39,528 nt of DNA from positions 1 to 39,528 of the forward strand of contig DAHUYR010000027.1 in NCBI GenBank assembly GCA_027315135.1, read 5' to 3'. Source of the DNA: Microcaldota archaeon. Its GTDB lineage: Archaea; Micrarchaeota; Micrarchaeia; Micrarchaeales; CABMGC01. The position numbers and the translations under genes are program-made. Below are positions 7,777 through 14,864 of this stretch, one piece after another. The notes beneath the pieces are model-generated. The model had not been told where the DNA came from, ran no database searches, and saw only the letters and a program-made list of their open reading frames with translations. Each line of letters starts with the position of its first letter. Position 1 is the first letter of the stretch.

Positions 7777-8265
7777 ATGAGATGCCCTTATTGTGGAAAC
7801 GACAGCACTGAAGTGATCGATTCCAGAGAGGTTCCAAACGAATCGAGCACAAGAAGGAGAAGGCAGTGCACAGACTGCAAGCACAGGTTCACAACTTACG
7901 AAAAGCCGGACTTTGCAGGCGTCACAGTAATAAAAAGAGACAATACAAGGGAATCCTTCAACAGGGACAAGGTGCTGAGCGGAATAATGAAGGCATGCGA
8001 GAAGCGAAAGATAAGCAGGGAGGCTATGGACCGGGTTGTCGATAAGATAGAGGCAAAGATAAACGGCAATGAGATAAAAGAGATAAAGTCTAGCGCCATA
8101 GGGGACATGGTCGTCAAGGAGCTATTCAAGCTTGACTCTGTAGCTTACATACGCTTTGCTAGCGTTTACAAGAATTTTGACTCTCCTGAAGAGTTCATGA
8201 GGGTTGTGCAGCTATTCGAGAAGGGAAAGAAGAAAGAAAAAAAGGAAAAGAAGGAAAAGAAATAG
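7777..8265 (+). CDS. nrdR: NrdR-type ribonucleotide reductase repressor
   Basis: A 162-residue regulator that in bacteria represses ribonucleotide reductase genes when its ATP-cone holds dATP. Residues 1-45 are the zinc ribbon with Cys3, Cys6, Cys31 and Cys34 (MRCPYC and CTDC) and the basic loop STRRRRQC; residues 47-137 are the ATP-cone (VIKRDNTRESFNRDKVLSGI, then YIRFASVYKNFDS). Bacterial proteins end at about 150 residues; this one has an additional Lys/Glu tail of about 14 residues. It follows map by 4 bases, and its stop codon lies 6 bases from the stop of the convergent nrdJ gene. NrdR is overwhelmingly bacterial; here it sits beside its expected target, whose promoter has NrdR-box-like sites. 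Confidence 0.93.
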   Translation: MRCPYCGNDSTEVIDSREVPNESSTRRRRQCTDCKHRFTTYEKPDFAGVTVIKRDNTRESFNRDKVLSGIMKACEKRKISREAMDRVVDKIEAKINGNEIKEIKSSAIGDMVVKELFKLDSVAYIRFASVYKNFDSPEEFMRVVQLFEKGKKKEKKEKKEKK

Positions 8266-8271
8266 GTGCGA

Positions 8272-10650
8272 TTACTCGCACTTCGTGAAGCTGCAGGACT
8301 TGCAGATTATGCAACCATTCTCGTTTACAAGGGTCATCTCGGCGCATGAGGGACACTTCTCCGGCTTTATGCCATGCACATTCTTTATCACATCCTGCCT
8401 GCCGTCTATCATATTTGCAGGTTCGCTTTCCAGAAGCTTCTTCGCAACCGCAGGAGCAGTTATTCCTGCAAGTATCTCTATGCTCTTGGCTATCGCGTCA
8501 GGCACGCTGTATATTTTCATTCCATGATCCCATCCTATGGCTGAGTTGGCTCTTATGCCCTTGAGGCTATCTATTACCTCCCGCACGTCTCCACCCTGCT
8601 GCAGGAACTTGCTTATCAGCCTGCCAATTGCCTCAGCGTAGCTCTTCTCTTCGCTGCCGGTCTTGCCAAGGTTTATGAAGACTTCTCGTATGGAGGTGTT
8701 GTCGAAGTTAGCGGTGAGATACATCGGGCTGCCATTAGGCAACGTTACCTTCATCGTCTGTCCGCTAAGGACCACCTCTCTTCTCCATGCGAGATCCTCG
8801 GCCTGTTTCTGCTCCTTCTTCTGCAGCTCCTGTTCTTTCTTCTTCTGCTGTTCCTCAGTTATGAGAATTCCTTCCCTTGAACCCTCTCTATAAACCGTTA
8901 TTCCTTTGCATCCGGATTCCCATGCCTGCATGTATATCTTTCCTACATCATCTACCGATACATCATTAGGCAGATTCACGGTTGAGGATATGGCGCTGTC
9001 TATATGCTTCTGTATGGTAGCCTGCATCCTTACCCTGAACTCGGCGTCTATCTTGTGCGCGGGAACGAAGAAGTCAGGAAGATTATCCTCATCAGCTATA
9101 TTGTGCAATCGCATGTACTCCATGGCAAGAGGATGATATACTTTATAGTATTCCTGGCTTAAGGACTCAGATCTTCTTGTGTAGCTGAATGCGAATATTG
9201 GTTCTATGCCGCTGGATGTTCCTGCAAGCACCGAGATGCTGCCAGTAGGTGGAACTGTAAGAACAGCAACATTCCTTATTCCATGCTTCTCTATGTTACT
9301 CTTGATATCACTGTTCAATGTCTGTATGAATGGCATTGACAGGTGTTTCTGAGCGTCAAACAACGGGAACGACCCTTTTTCCTTCGCTATCTCCACGCTT
9401 TCCATATATGCTCTATCCTTTATCCTTGTGAACATTTCATCAATAAAGGCAAGCGCTCTTTCACTATCATACCTTATCCTGAGCTTTACGAGCATGTCTC
9501 CAAGTCCGGTTATGCCCAACCCTATTCTTCTGCTGTTCCTTGCAGCTTCCGACTGCTGCTTCAGCGGATGCCTGGAATCGTTGTAGTCAAGAACATCATC
9601 AAGGAATCTTACCCCGTATCTGACTGCCTTGTCCAACTGCTCCCATTCAATCTTTGCATTGTCAGTGAATGCCCCTGAGACAAACGCGGAGAGGTTCAGG
9701 CTGCCTAGGTCACACGCTCCATAAGGCTGCAAAGGCTGCTCTGAGCACGGATTCGTCCCAACGACCTCCATTCCATTGTATTCGCTTGGAGAGTACTTCT
9801 TGACAGTATCCCAGAATATAAGTCCGGGCTCTGCCCAATCCCTGGCTGAATTGACAAGCTCATTCCAAAGCTCCCTTGCCCTTACTGTTCTGGTGACCTT
9901 GCCCACAACTCCGTTCTCATACCTGAGCACGAAGTCCTTATCATCCTTCACAGCCTGCATGAACTCGTCGGTTATCTTAACGCTTATGTTCGCATACCTC
10001 ACATTCGCAAGGTTCCTCTTCACCTGTATGAAAGAAAGTATGTCTGGATGATCAACACTTATCGTTATCATCAGCGCTCCCCTTCTTCCATGCTGACCTA
10101 TCGTATGCGTGGTCTCGCTGAATATGTTCATGAATGAAACAGAGCCTGTTGAAAACACAGCAGAATTGTTTACAGGGCTGTTCCTAGGTCTAAGTATACT
10201 TATGTCAGTGCCTACTCCGCCGCCATAGCTGTATGTTCTTGCAGCTTCTTTGCACCATTCAAATATATCCTCTATAGAATCATTCTTTACCGGTATAACA
10301 TAGCAGTTTAACAAGGTAGATTTCCTCTGCTGCCCTGCTGCAAAGAGTATCCTGCCTCCAGGAAGGAACCTGAAATCCTCAAGAAGCCATTTAAAATTCT
10401 CATACCACTCCGCTCTCTTCTCAGGACTAGCTTCAACCTCAGCTATGACCTTGGAAACTCTTGACCACATCTGGTCAGGGGTCTTCTCAACCATTGCTCC
10501 GTCAAGATCCTTCAAAGCATACTTCTCATAGAATACTCTTGAACGTATCTCATCTCCCTTGAAGAAATCATACGTCTCCTTAGGAATTACAGTAACAGTT
10601 CTCTCCACAGCAGTTTTCTCAACAAAATCAGTTTTCCCTTCTTTTTCCAT
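8272..10650 (-). CDS. nrdJ: Adenosylcobalamin-dependent (class II) ribonucleotide reductase
   Basis: Makes deoxyribonucleotides from ribonucleotides using a B12-derived radical, independent of oxygen. In the 792-residue protein, NPCSE (residues 300-304) carries the thiyl-radical Cys302 with Asn300 and Glu304; Cys116 (LLNCYV) and Cys313 (ACDLGSLNL) form the reducible pair, and the 302-313 spacing equals that of Cys408 and Cys419 in the Lactobacillus enzyme. PPTGSIS and GTSSGIEP are also typical. Gln/Lys/Glu-rich linker near 620-640, then a C-terminal domain ending in a zinc ribbon (CPSC and CKSC). No N-terminal ATP-cone is seen, so allosteric activity control by dATP on the enzyme itself is probably absent; this makes transcriptional control by NrdR more important. 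Confidence 0.97.
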   Translation of the reverse strand: MEKEGKTDFVEKTAVERTVTVIPKETYDFFKGDEIRSRVFYEKYALKDLDGAMVEKTPDQMWSRVSKVIAEVEASPEKRAEWYENFKWLLEDFRFLPGGRILFAAGQQRKSTLLNCYVIPVKNDSIEDIFEWCKEAARTYSYGGGVGTDISILRPRNSPVNNSAVFSTGSVSFMNIFSETTHTIGQHGRRGALMITISVDHPDILSFIQVKRNLANVRYANISVKITDEFMQAVKDDKDFVLRYENGVVGKVTRTVRARELWNELVNSARDWAEPGLIFWDTVKKYSPSEYNGMEVVGTNPCSEQPLQPYGACDLGSLNLSAFVSGAFTDNAKIEWEQLDKAVRYGVRFLDDVLDYNDSRHPLKQQSEAARNSRRIGLGITGLGDMLVKLRIRYDSERALAFIDEMFTRIKDRAYMESVEIAKEKGSFPLFDAQKHLSMPFIQTLNSDIKSNIEKHGIRNVAVLTVPPTGSISVLAGTSSGIEPIFAFSYTRRSESLSQEYYKVYHPLAMEYMRLHNIADEDNLPDFFVPAHKIDAEFRVRMQATIQKHIDSAISSTVNLPNDVSVDDVGKIYMQAWESGCKGITVYREGSREGILITEEQQKKKEQELQKKEQKQAEDLAWRREVVLSGQTMKVTLPNGSPMYLTANFDNTSIREVFINLGKTGSEEKSYAEAIGRLISKFLQQGGDVREVIDSLKGIRANSAIGWDHGMKIYSVPDAIAKSIEILAGITAPAVAKKLLESEPANMIDGRQDVIKNVHGIKPEKCPSCAEMTLVNENGCIICKSCSFTKCE

Positions 10651-10663
10651 GAATTCGCCCCCT

Positions 10664-10679
10664 ATACCACATGTTGTAT
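10664..10679. promoter_or_regulatory. NrdR-box-like palindrome 1 (start-proximal)
   Basis: ATACCACATGTTGTAT is self-complementary in 7 of 8 base pairs and agrees with the bacterial NrdR box ACACWATATATWGTGT at 11 of 16 positions. It lies 13 bases before the nrdJ start, in the predicted leader. Confidence 0.6.
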
Positions 10680-10694
10680 CTTGAAATTACAAGA

Positions 10695-10710
10695 CCACTA
10701 CCTATTGTAT
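10695..10710. promoter_or_regulatory. NrdR-box-like site 2 over the predicted nrdJ start point
   Basis: CCACTACCTATTGTAT agrees with the NrdR box consensus at 12 of 16 positions and with box 1 at 11 of 16. Its GTAT end is exactly 31 bases from that of box 1, about three helical turns, as in paired bacterial NrdR boxes. It covers the transcription start predicted from the TATA box at 10720-10727. Confidence 0.6.
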
Positions 10711-10719
10711 CACGGAACC

Positions 10720-10727
10720 TTTTTAAA
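10720..10727 (-). promoter_or_regulatory. TATA box of nrdJ
   Basis: On the minus strand TTTAAAAA followed by GG; the expected start point 26-27 bases downstream falls near 10697, inside NrdR-like box 2. A second TATA-like element (CTATTTAAAG, minus strand, about 10778-10787) could serve a longer transcript. Confidence 0.5.
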
Positions 10728-10780
10728 GCAAAATCAGAAACTGCTTTTATCGCTAAAGCCGAAAGCAGATAATCGGCTTT
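10725..10780. repeat. Cluster of five AAAGC/GCTTT half-sites with interleaved hairpins
   Basis: AAAGC occurs at 10725, 10755 and 10762, and GCTTT at 10743 and 10776. CTGCTTT (10741-10747) pairs with AAAGCAG (10762-10768), while AAAGCCG (10755-10761) pairs with CGGCTTT (10774-10780); the two helices interleave, as in an H-type pseudoknot. The cluster starts within the nrdJ TATA region and ends about 80 bases from tRNA-His. It could act as DNA (operator array) or as RNA. Confidence 0.5.
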
Positions 10781-10857
10781 AAATAGTTATATGGGCCCAC
10801 AAAGAAATTTCCTCTGCAAAATATCTGTGGATTACGCAAAAATTGCAGAATCAGAAG

Positions 10858-10930
10858 GGCCTAAGCCGGGAATCGAACCCGGTCCTGAGGATCCACAGTC
10901 CTCTATGCTAACCATTACACTACCAAGGCC
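10858..10930 (-). tRNA. tRNA-His (GTG)
   Basis: Anticodon stem GAGGA/TCCTC with loop CTGTGGA gives anticodon GTG. The gene encodes the extra 5' guanine (G-1) opposite C73, the identity element of tRNA-His. T arm CCGGG-TTCGATT-CCCGG is regular. In the acceptor stem GCCTTGG/CTTAGGC there is a T-T mismatch at pair 5:68 and a G-T at 6:67. No intron. Confidence 0.94.
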
Positions 10931-11021
10931 ATGAAGTAAAAATATAATATCATTTATTATATATAAGCTTTTGATTTAAAGGTACAAAGCTAAATAACTT
11001 TAGCATTCAAATAACTCCGAA

Positions 11022-11141
11022 GGCGGGGTAGCTCAGCCTGGTTAGAGCGCTAGACTCATATGCATAGCATGATGAGTAATGAGCCTTTAGGCTATGACCT
11101 TAGAAATCTAGAGATCGGGTGTTCAAATCTCCCTCCCGCCA
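11022..11141 (+). tRNA. tRNA-Met (CAT), elongator-type, with 45-nt intron
   Basis: Exons 11022-11060 and 11106-11141 form a cloverleaf: acceptor GGCGGGG/TCCCGCC, D stem GCTC/GAGC, anticodon stem CTAGA/TCTAG, loop CTCATAA. The anticodon stem lacks the GGG/CCC of initiator tRNA, so this is elongator Met, or Ile decoding AUA after C34 modification. T stem GGGTG/CTCCC has a T-T mismatch. Intron 11061-11105 lies at 37/38. A bulge-helix-bulge is plausible: C32-A35 pairs with TTAG (11100-11103; C34 unpaired), with 3-nt bulges TA^T and AA^A, and CATAGC (11063-11068) pairs with GCTATG (11091-11096). It needs the splicing endonuclease and RtcB, the latter encoded at 31166-32605. A TAAATAAC box lies about 28 bases upstream. 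Confidence 0.93.
11061..11105 (+). other. Intron of tRNA-Met(CAT), with motif shared with the tRNA-Trp intron
   Basis: The 45-nt intron holds ATGATGAG (11069-11076; matches box C, RTGATGA) and AATGAGCCTTTAGGCTATGA (11078-11097), which recurs in the tRNA-Trp intron at 18 of 20 positions. GCC-TTTA-GGC can fold as a small hairpin. Confidence 0.75.
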
Positions 11142-11473
11142 AACCTCCTTCATCAGAAAAAACGTGTTTAACGCTCTAAGGCATATATTTTGCTGGAATT
11201 TCCACAGCTTGCTGCAACGATACGCAACACCTCGTCTTTGCTTCCCTAGAGCCATAATTTCTCCACATCAAATATATTTTATCATTTGAACCGGAGTTAC
11301 TCATGGTACTAGCTTTCCATCCTGCAGTTACTGCATGTTCAACGACTTTGAAGAAGAGCCCCAGTACTTATTAGTAAGCTTTACGCACTATATGGGCATC
11401 TGAGCACCAAATCTAATTTAATATCTTTATATAAGTTATTAAACATCTTTAAATAAGTCAAATCAATGGTTCA
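11142..11473. other. Intergenic region of 332 bases without a convincing gene
   Basis: Between tRNA-Met and the secreted protein. The last 70 bases are AT-rich with several TATA-like boxes (for example TTATATAAG and TTTAAATAAG, 11430-11458), which should drive the downstream gene. On the minus strand a 42-codon frame runs from ATG 11304 to a TAG at 11176; it has no recognisable domain and no clear ribosome binding site, and may be a remnant or chance. No hairpin terminator or tRNA-like fold was seen. Confidence 0.5.
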
Positions 11474-12187
11474 ATGAAGATTTCTGCACCGCTTATGGCA
11501 CTGATTCTTGCATCTACAATAGTTCTTGCGCAGTCAAATGTTACGCAAACTCTTGCCAATATGTCAAATACCCACATACAGGAAATAGCTGCGGGAAACA
11601 TTAATGCGACTCTAGGGAGCTACATATCAACCCCTTTCATATTTGTCAATATGAATTACACTAACTTCAGCAATACATATTATGGCCAATCTGGAATAAC
11701 CTCAGCATTGGAAAACGTGACCTCATTTGGCACACCCTACACTTTCTACATAAAAAATTCAAGCACAGTTCGAATAAACGCAACCGTGTACAGCGTCAAC
11801 AGAGACGTATGGTTCGTATCAAGCGACTTGACGCATACTCTCCAGATACCCTACTCAGCCACATATGTCTATACTAATGGGTTATGGCTTATAGAGGCAG
11901 AGTGGTTTGGTACGCAGGCAGACGCAGGCACAGCCCAGACCGGAGTGCAGGTGCCGACAAACTTCACCACCACAACCATTCCAGAAAACGTTACAACAGC
12001 TAACGCCACTACGACTATCGGAACAACCTCGCTTTTATATACAATACCTGGCCAGAACGGCACTCAGAACTCTACAACGACAACAGCTTCAGGGCAAGGA
12101 CAGTTCAATTTTCTAATATTAGTGGCTGCAATACTGATAATTGCAATAGTCATACTCTATATTCTGACAGTGCGTAAAAAAGCGTAA
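11474..12187 (+). CDS. Secreted, C-terminally anchored protein with NTF2-like pattern
   Basis: 237 residues. Signal peptide 1-19 (APLMALILASTIVLAQ), an ectodomain of about 130 residues, a Thr/Asn-rich stalk (about 150-205, with TTTTIP and NATTTIGTT), a membrane helix about 211-233 and a short cytoplasmic RKKA tail. The ectodomain (HIQEIAAGNINATLGSYIST, then a strand-rich half ending GLWLIEAEWFG) resembles SnoaL/NTF2-like folds, in which the final strands read as here; this is a pattern call. About ten NxS/T sequons suggest N-glycosylation. Stalk and sequons are shared with the surface proteins at 26363 and 37656. ATG at 11474 is chosen to begin the signal peptide. Function unknown. Confidence 0.75.
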   Translation: MKISAPLMALILASTIVLAQSNVTQTLANMSNTHIQEIAAGNINATLGSYISTPFIFVNMNYTNFSNTYYGQSGITSALENVTSFGTPYTFYIKNSSTVRINATVYSVNRDVWFVSSDLTHTLQIPYSATYVYTNGLWLIEAEWFGTQADAGTAQTGVQVPTNFTTTTIPENVTTANATTTIGTTSLLYTIPGQNGTQNSTTTTASGQGQFNFLILVAAILIIAIVILYILTVRKKA

Positions 12188-12217
12188 TCTGCAGATTAAT
12201 AATCTAGATGTGAAAAA

Positions 12218-12832
12218 ATGTTCCAAACAATTGTACTGATTCAGACAATCTTCAGCACGGCGTATATCAACGGTCTGCTTGCCTCTTACGGCTACTTCGG
12301 CCTTTTCTGGATGATGGTACTTGAAGGAGCTTCGCTTCCAATCCCAAGTGAGATAATAGCCCCTATAGCCGGATATCTCGCTGCAAAAGGAACATTCAAT
12401 TTTTATATAGCTGCCATGGCGATACTCGCAGGCAATATGGTTGGGGTAGTGATAGACTATGTCATAGGATATGTTGTAGGAAAGGACGTAGTATACAAGC
12501 ACCTGCATCTGTTCCATATAAAGAAAGAGAATATTGATGCTTTCGATGACTGGTTCAACAGAAATGGCGGCTTCGCAGTATTCGTCTCAAGGATGATTCC
12601 TGTGCTCAGAGGTCTGATCAGCTTTCCCGCAGGTTTTGCAAGGATGCCTTTCAAAAAATTCTTTATATACTCACTGATCGGGAGTGCAATATGGGACATC
12701 GTCTTAATGCTCTTTGGATATTACCTGTTATCGTCAAGCAACCTGTATATTGCAATGTCTTCGATTGCTCTGCTACTGCTTCTCTTCTACATAATATACA
12801 AAACCGCAATTAAAAAGACAAGGAAAGCTTAG
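12218..12832 (+). CDS. DedA-family membrane protein (VTT domain)
   Basis: 204 residues with about five hydrophobic segments. Typical DedA features: the re-entrant loop with EGASLPIPSE (residues 36-45), where the acidic residue is functionally important in bacterial members, and the later RMIPVLRGLISFPAGFARM with the conserved arginines. DedA/VTT proteins act in lipid scrambling or flipping and membrane homeostasis; polyprenyl-phosphate carriers and phosphatidylethanolamine are reported substrates in bacteria. Basic C-terminal tail KKTRKA. It is 30 bases after the secreted protein gene and in the same direction, so possibly cotranscribed. A prenyl diphosphate synthase gene lies nearby, which may or may not be meaningful. 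Confidence 0.9.
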   Translation: MFQTIVLIQTIFSTAYINGLLASYGYFGLFWMMVLEGASLPIPSEIIAPIAGYLAAKGTFNFYIAAMAILAGNMVGVVIDYVIGYVVGKDVVYKHLHLFHIKKENIDAFDDWFNRNGGFAVFVSRMIPVLRGLISFPAGFARMPFKKFFIYSLIGSAIWDIVLMLFGYYLLSSSNLYIAMSSIALLLLLFYIIYKTAIKKTRKA

Positions 12833-13081
12833 TCATTTGGAACTTACTCTAGAAAGATAGATTGTAACTATCACGGCGATTATGGTAACAGAAACAGCGT
12901 ATCCAAGCATTGCTGCTACTGAACTTGTCTTTCCAAATACAAGCACAAACACACCCTGTATTGCAGTATTCCATGCAAGAGCTGCCACAAGCCCAAATGC
13001 GGATACTATCAAGGTGGTTACCTGCTCCTTGCTCTTCTTGCCAAGATTTGTAAATTCATCCTTTACAACTACCTTTGCCAT
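12833..13081 (-). CDS. DUF5654-like small membrane protein
   Basis: 82 residues: a polar N-terminus, then two hydrophobic helices (TLIVSAFGLVAALAWNTAIQ at about 23-42; LGYAVSVTIIAVIVTIYL at about 59-76). The AFGLVAALAWNxAIQ signature matches DUF5654, a family of unknown function found mainly in archaea. The stop is immediately next to the dedA stop (tail to tail, no gap). Likely an integral membrane protein of two helices; no function can be assigned. Confidence 0.7.
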   Translation of the reverse strand: MAKVVVKDEFTNLGKKSKEQVTTLIVSAFGLVAALAWNTAIQGVFVLVFGKTSSVAAMLGYAVSVTIIAVIVTIYLSRVSSK

Positions 13082-13218
13082 AATAAAACCAATATTAACA
13101 CTATGGAAACATTCAAGATATAAACATTATCATACAGGTTTTGACGTATTTATGGCTAACTTCTTAATACCCTAAGTTAATCTATAATAGTTCTAATCAA
13201 GTAACACGAGGCATATGC

Positions 13219-14289
13219 ATGGATAGTTTTGAAGAGTATCTTAAGGAAAATTCAAAGATTGTAAATCAGGAACTTGAAACGTATCTGAAGAAAAAGTCAT
13301 CAAGCAGGTATATCGAAAGCCTTCTGGGCAGAAGCAGCTATGAATACGACCCCGAAGCAATGACAAAAAGCATCCTGGAGCCGGCCTGGTATCTTCTTGA
13401 TCTTGGCGGAAAAAGATGGAGACCTGCGCTAACAATGCTGACCCTAGAGGCGCTTGGCAAGGATCCAAAAGAGTATATAGAGTTCTCGATAATACCTGAA
13501 GTAATACATAATGCAACACTTATCCACGATGACATAGAGGACAATTCCCCAAAAAGGAGAAATGCGGATGCGTTGCACGTGAAGTTCGGCATAGACATAG
13601 CGACAAATCTAGGTGATTTCATGTACTTCTTCCCAATGGTCGCACTGATAGACAGCCCGAAACTCACAATCGACAAGAAAAACAGGGCAGTTTCCATATA
13701 CGTGAAGAATATGACAAGAGTCTCATTGGGCCAGGCGATAGACATAGCATGGCACGGCGGACTTGTAGATCCAAAGACCATAACGGAAGAAAAATACCTG
13801 CAAATGGCTCATGACAAGACTGGCGTCCTATCAAGATTTGCATGTGAACTAGGTTCGGCTCTTGCAGGGGCAGATGACAAGACTGTTGACATAATGGGAA
13901 GATTTGGTGCAACAATAGGCATAGCCTTCCAGATACAGGACGATATACTTAACATAACTGAAGGCAAGCTTTCAGAAGGAAAAGGCGGTGTCGGCGATGA
14001 CATATCAGAGGGAAAAATAACTCTGATGGTTCTGCATGTGATGAAAGAAGCGAGCGAAGCTGACAAGAGCAGGCTTGCAGAGATACTGAAGATGCATACG
14101 AAGGATCATGTTCTAATAAAAGAGGCAATTATGATAATAGACAAGTATGGGTCAAAGGAGTATTCAAGCAAGATTGCCGAGAAACTAATCAAAAAGGCAT
14201 GGGAAGATGTGGACAAACTGCTCCCTGAATCAACTGCAAAAGACAGAATGAAGCAACTAGTTGACTTTTTGGTTCACAGATCAATATGA
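13219..14289 (+). CDS. idsA: Isoprenyl (geranylgeranyl-type) diphosphate synthase
   Basis: Chain-elongating prenyltransferase of 356 residues that condenses isopentenyl diphosphate with allylic diphosphates to make precursors of archaeal ether lipids. Conserved parts: GGKRWRP (63-69), first aspartate motif DDIED (104-108), KTG near 200, and second motif QDDILN (240-245), where the usual fifth Asp is Asn; the two leading aspartates are kept, followed by GDDISEGK (259-266). The residue five before the first motif is Ala, a small residue consistent with C20 or longer products. The N-terminal helix (1-45) is longer than in bacterial enzymes. A promoter probably lies in the 137-base gap upstream; product length is inferred. 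Confidence 0.93.
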   Translation: MDSFEEYLKENSKIVNQELETYLKKKSSSRYIESLLGRSSYEYDPEAMTKSILEPAWYLLDLGGKRWRPALTMLTLEALGKDPKEYIEFSIIPEVIHNATLIHDDIEDNSPKRRNADALHVKFGIDIATNLGDFMYFFPMVALIDSPKLTIDKKNRAVSIYVKNMTRVSLGQAIDIAWHGGLVDPKTITEEKYLQMAHDKTGVLSRFACELGSALAGADDKTVDIMGRFGATIGIAFQIQDDILNITEGKLSEGKGGVGDDISEGKITLMVLHVMKEASEADKSRLAEILKMHTKDHVLIKEAIMIIDKYGSKEYSSKIAEKLIKKAWEDVDKLLPESTAKDRMKQLVDFLVHRSI

Positions 14290-14327
14290 TACAAAAGAAA
14301 CCGCAGTAAAATATTCATAAAAAGTAG

Positions 14328-14398
14328 GGTGGAATTGCGGGAGAAAAAGAATCTGCAAATTCTCCCTGCCACCATAAAGGAGCATGGCTTTGCCATGC
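14328..14398. repeat. Two adjacent hairpins between convergent genes
   Basis: GGTGG (14328-14332) and CCACC (14369-14373) enclose GGGAGAA (14339-14345) and TTCTCCC (14360-14366), giving a two-part stem. Next, GCATGGC (14382-14388) and GCCATGC (14392-14398) form a perfect 7-bp hairpin with loop TTT. They lie between the 3' ends of the prenyl synthase and the small membrane protein, suggesting 3'-end structures or a small RNA. Confidence 0.5.
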
Positions 14399-14418
14399 CT
14401 CTTATCCTAAAAATTAAA

Positions 14419-14691
14419 TCAGTGGACTGTGCCACAATTACCGTCGCAGAACCAGTTGCAAAGAGGTGCACATCTGACTCCCATCATGCCAAACCCTGCA
14501 ACCAGCAAGCCCAATCCTATCACAAAGAAAATGAGTGCTGCTATCAATTGAGGATCTACAAAATATGCAATGAACACTAGGACTATTCCTGCAACCAAGT
14601 ATAGCCAACCAACAGGCCCATGCATTTTTCTGCGAGCATAGCCGGTAGAAACTCCAGCTTTGCTGTTTCTAACATGTTGTCTTTTTGCCAC
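14419..14691 (-). CDS. Small membrane protein with Cys-rich tail, unknown
   Basis: 90 residues. A basic N-terminus (MAKRQHVRNSKAG, YARRKMHG) precedes two hydrophobic helices (about 28-45 and 50-70), and the tail CAPLCNWFCDGNC has four cysteines plus a final histidine, so metal binding or disulfides are possible. No family recognised. A TATA-like stretch lies in the AT-rich sequence just upstream of the start. It converges with idsA, separated by structured sequence. Probably a real gene: it has a clean start, a sensible composition and no competing frame. Confidence 0.6.
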   Translation of the reverse strand: MAKRQHVRNSKAGVSTGYARRKMHGPVGWLYLVAGIVLVFIAYFVDPQLIAALIFFVIGLGLLVAGFGMMGVRCAPLCNWFCDGNCGTVH

Positions 14692-14864
14692 AAAATCACC
14701 ATTATATACTACTAATTAGGCAGAGCAAGATTTTTATTATGAGTATATGCTTCAGAAACAGGCTCAAGTCTCAATTATCTACTATTATCGGTCACTTTCC
14801 ATTCTTCCAGGCCAAAACTCAAACTAAAAGGTTAATGAAAGTTGCCTGATCAAACTTAGTTGGA

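Noticed and set aside
11176-11304. Minus-strand 42-codon frame from ATG 11304
   Set aside because: No recognisable domain or Shine-Dalgarno sequence, and stop codons shortly upstream; kept only as a note in the intergenic entry.
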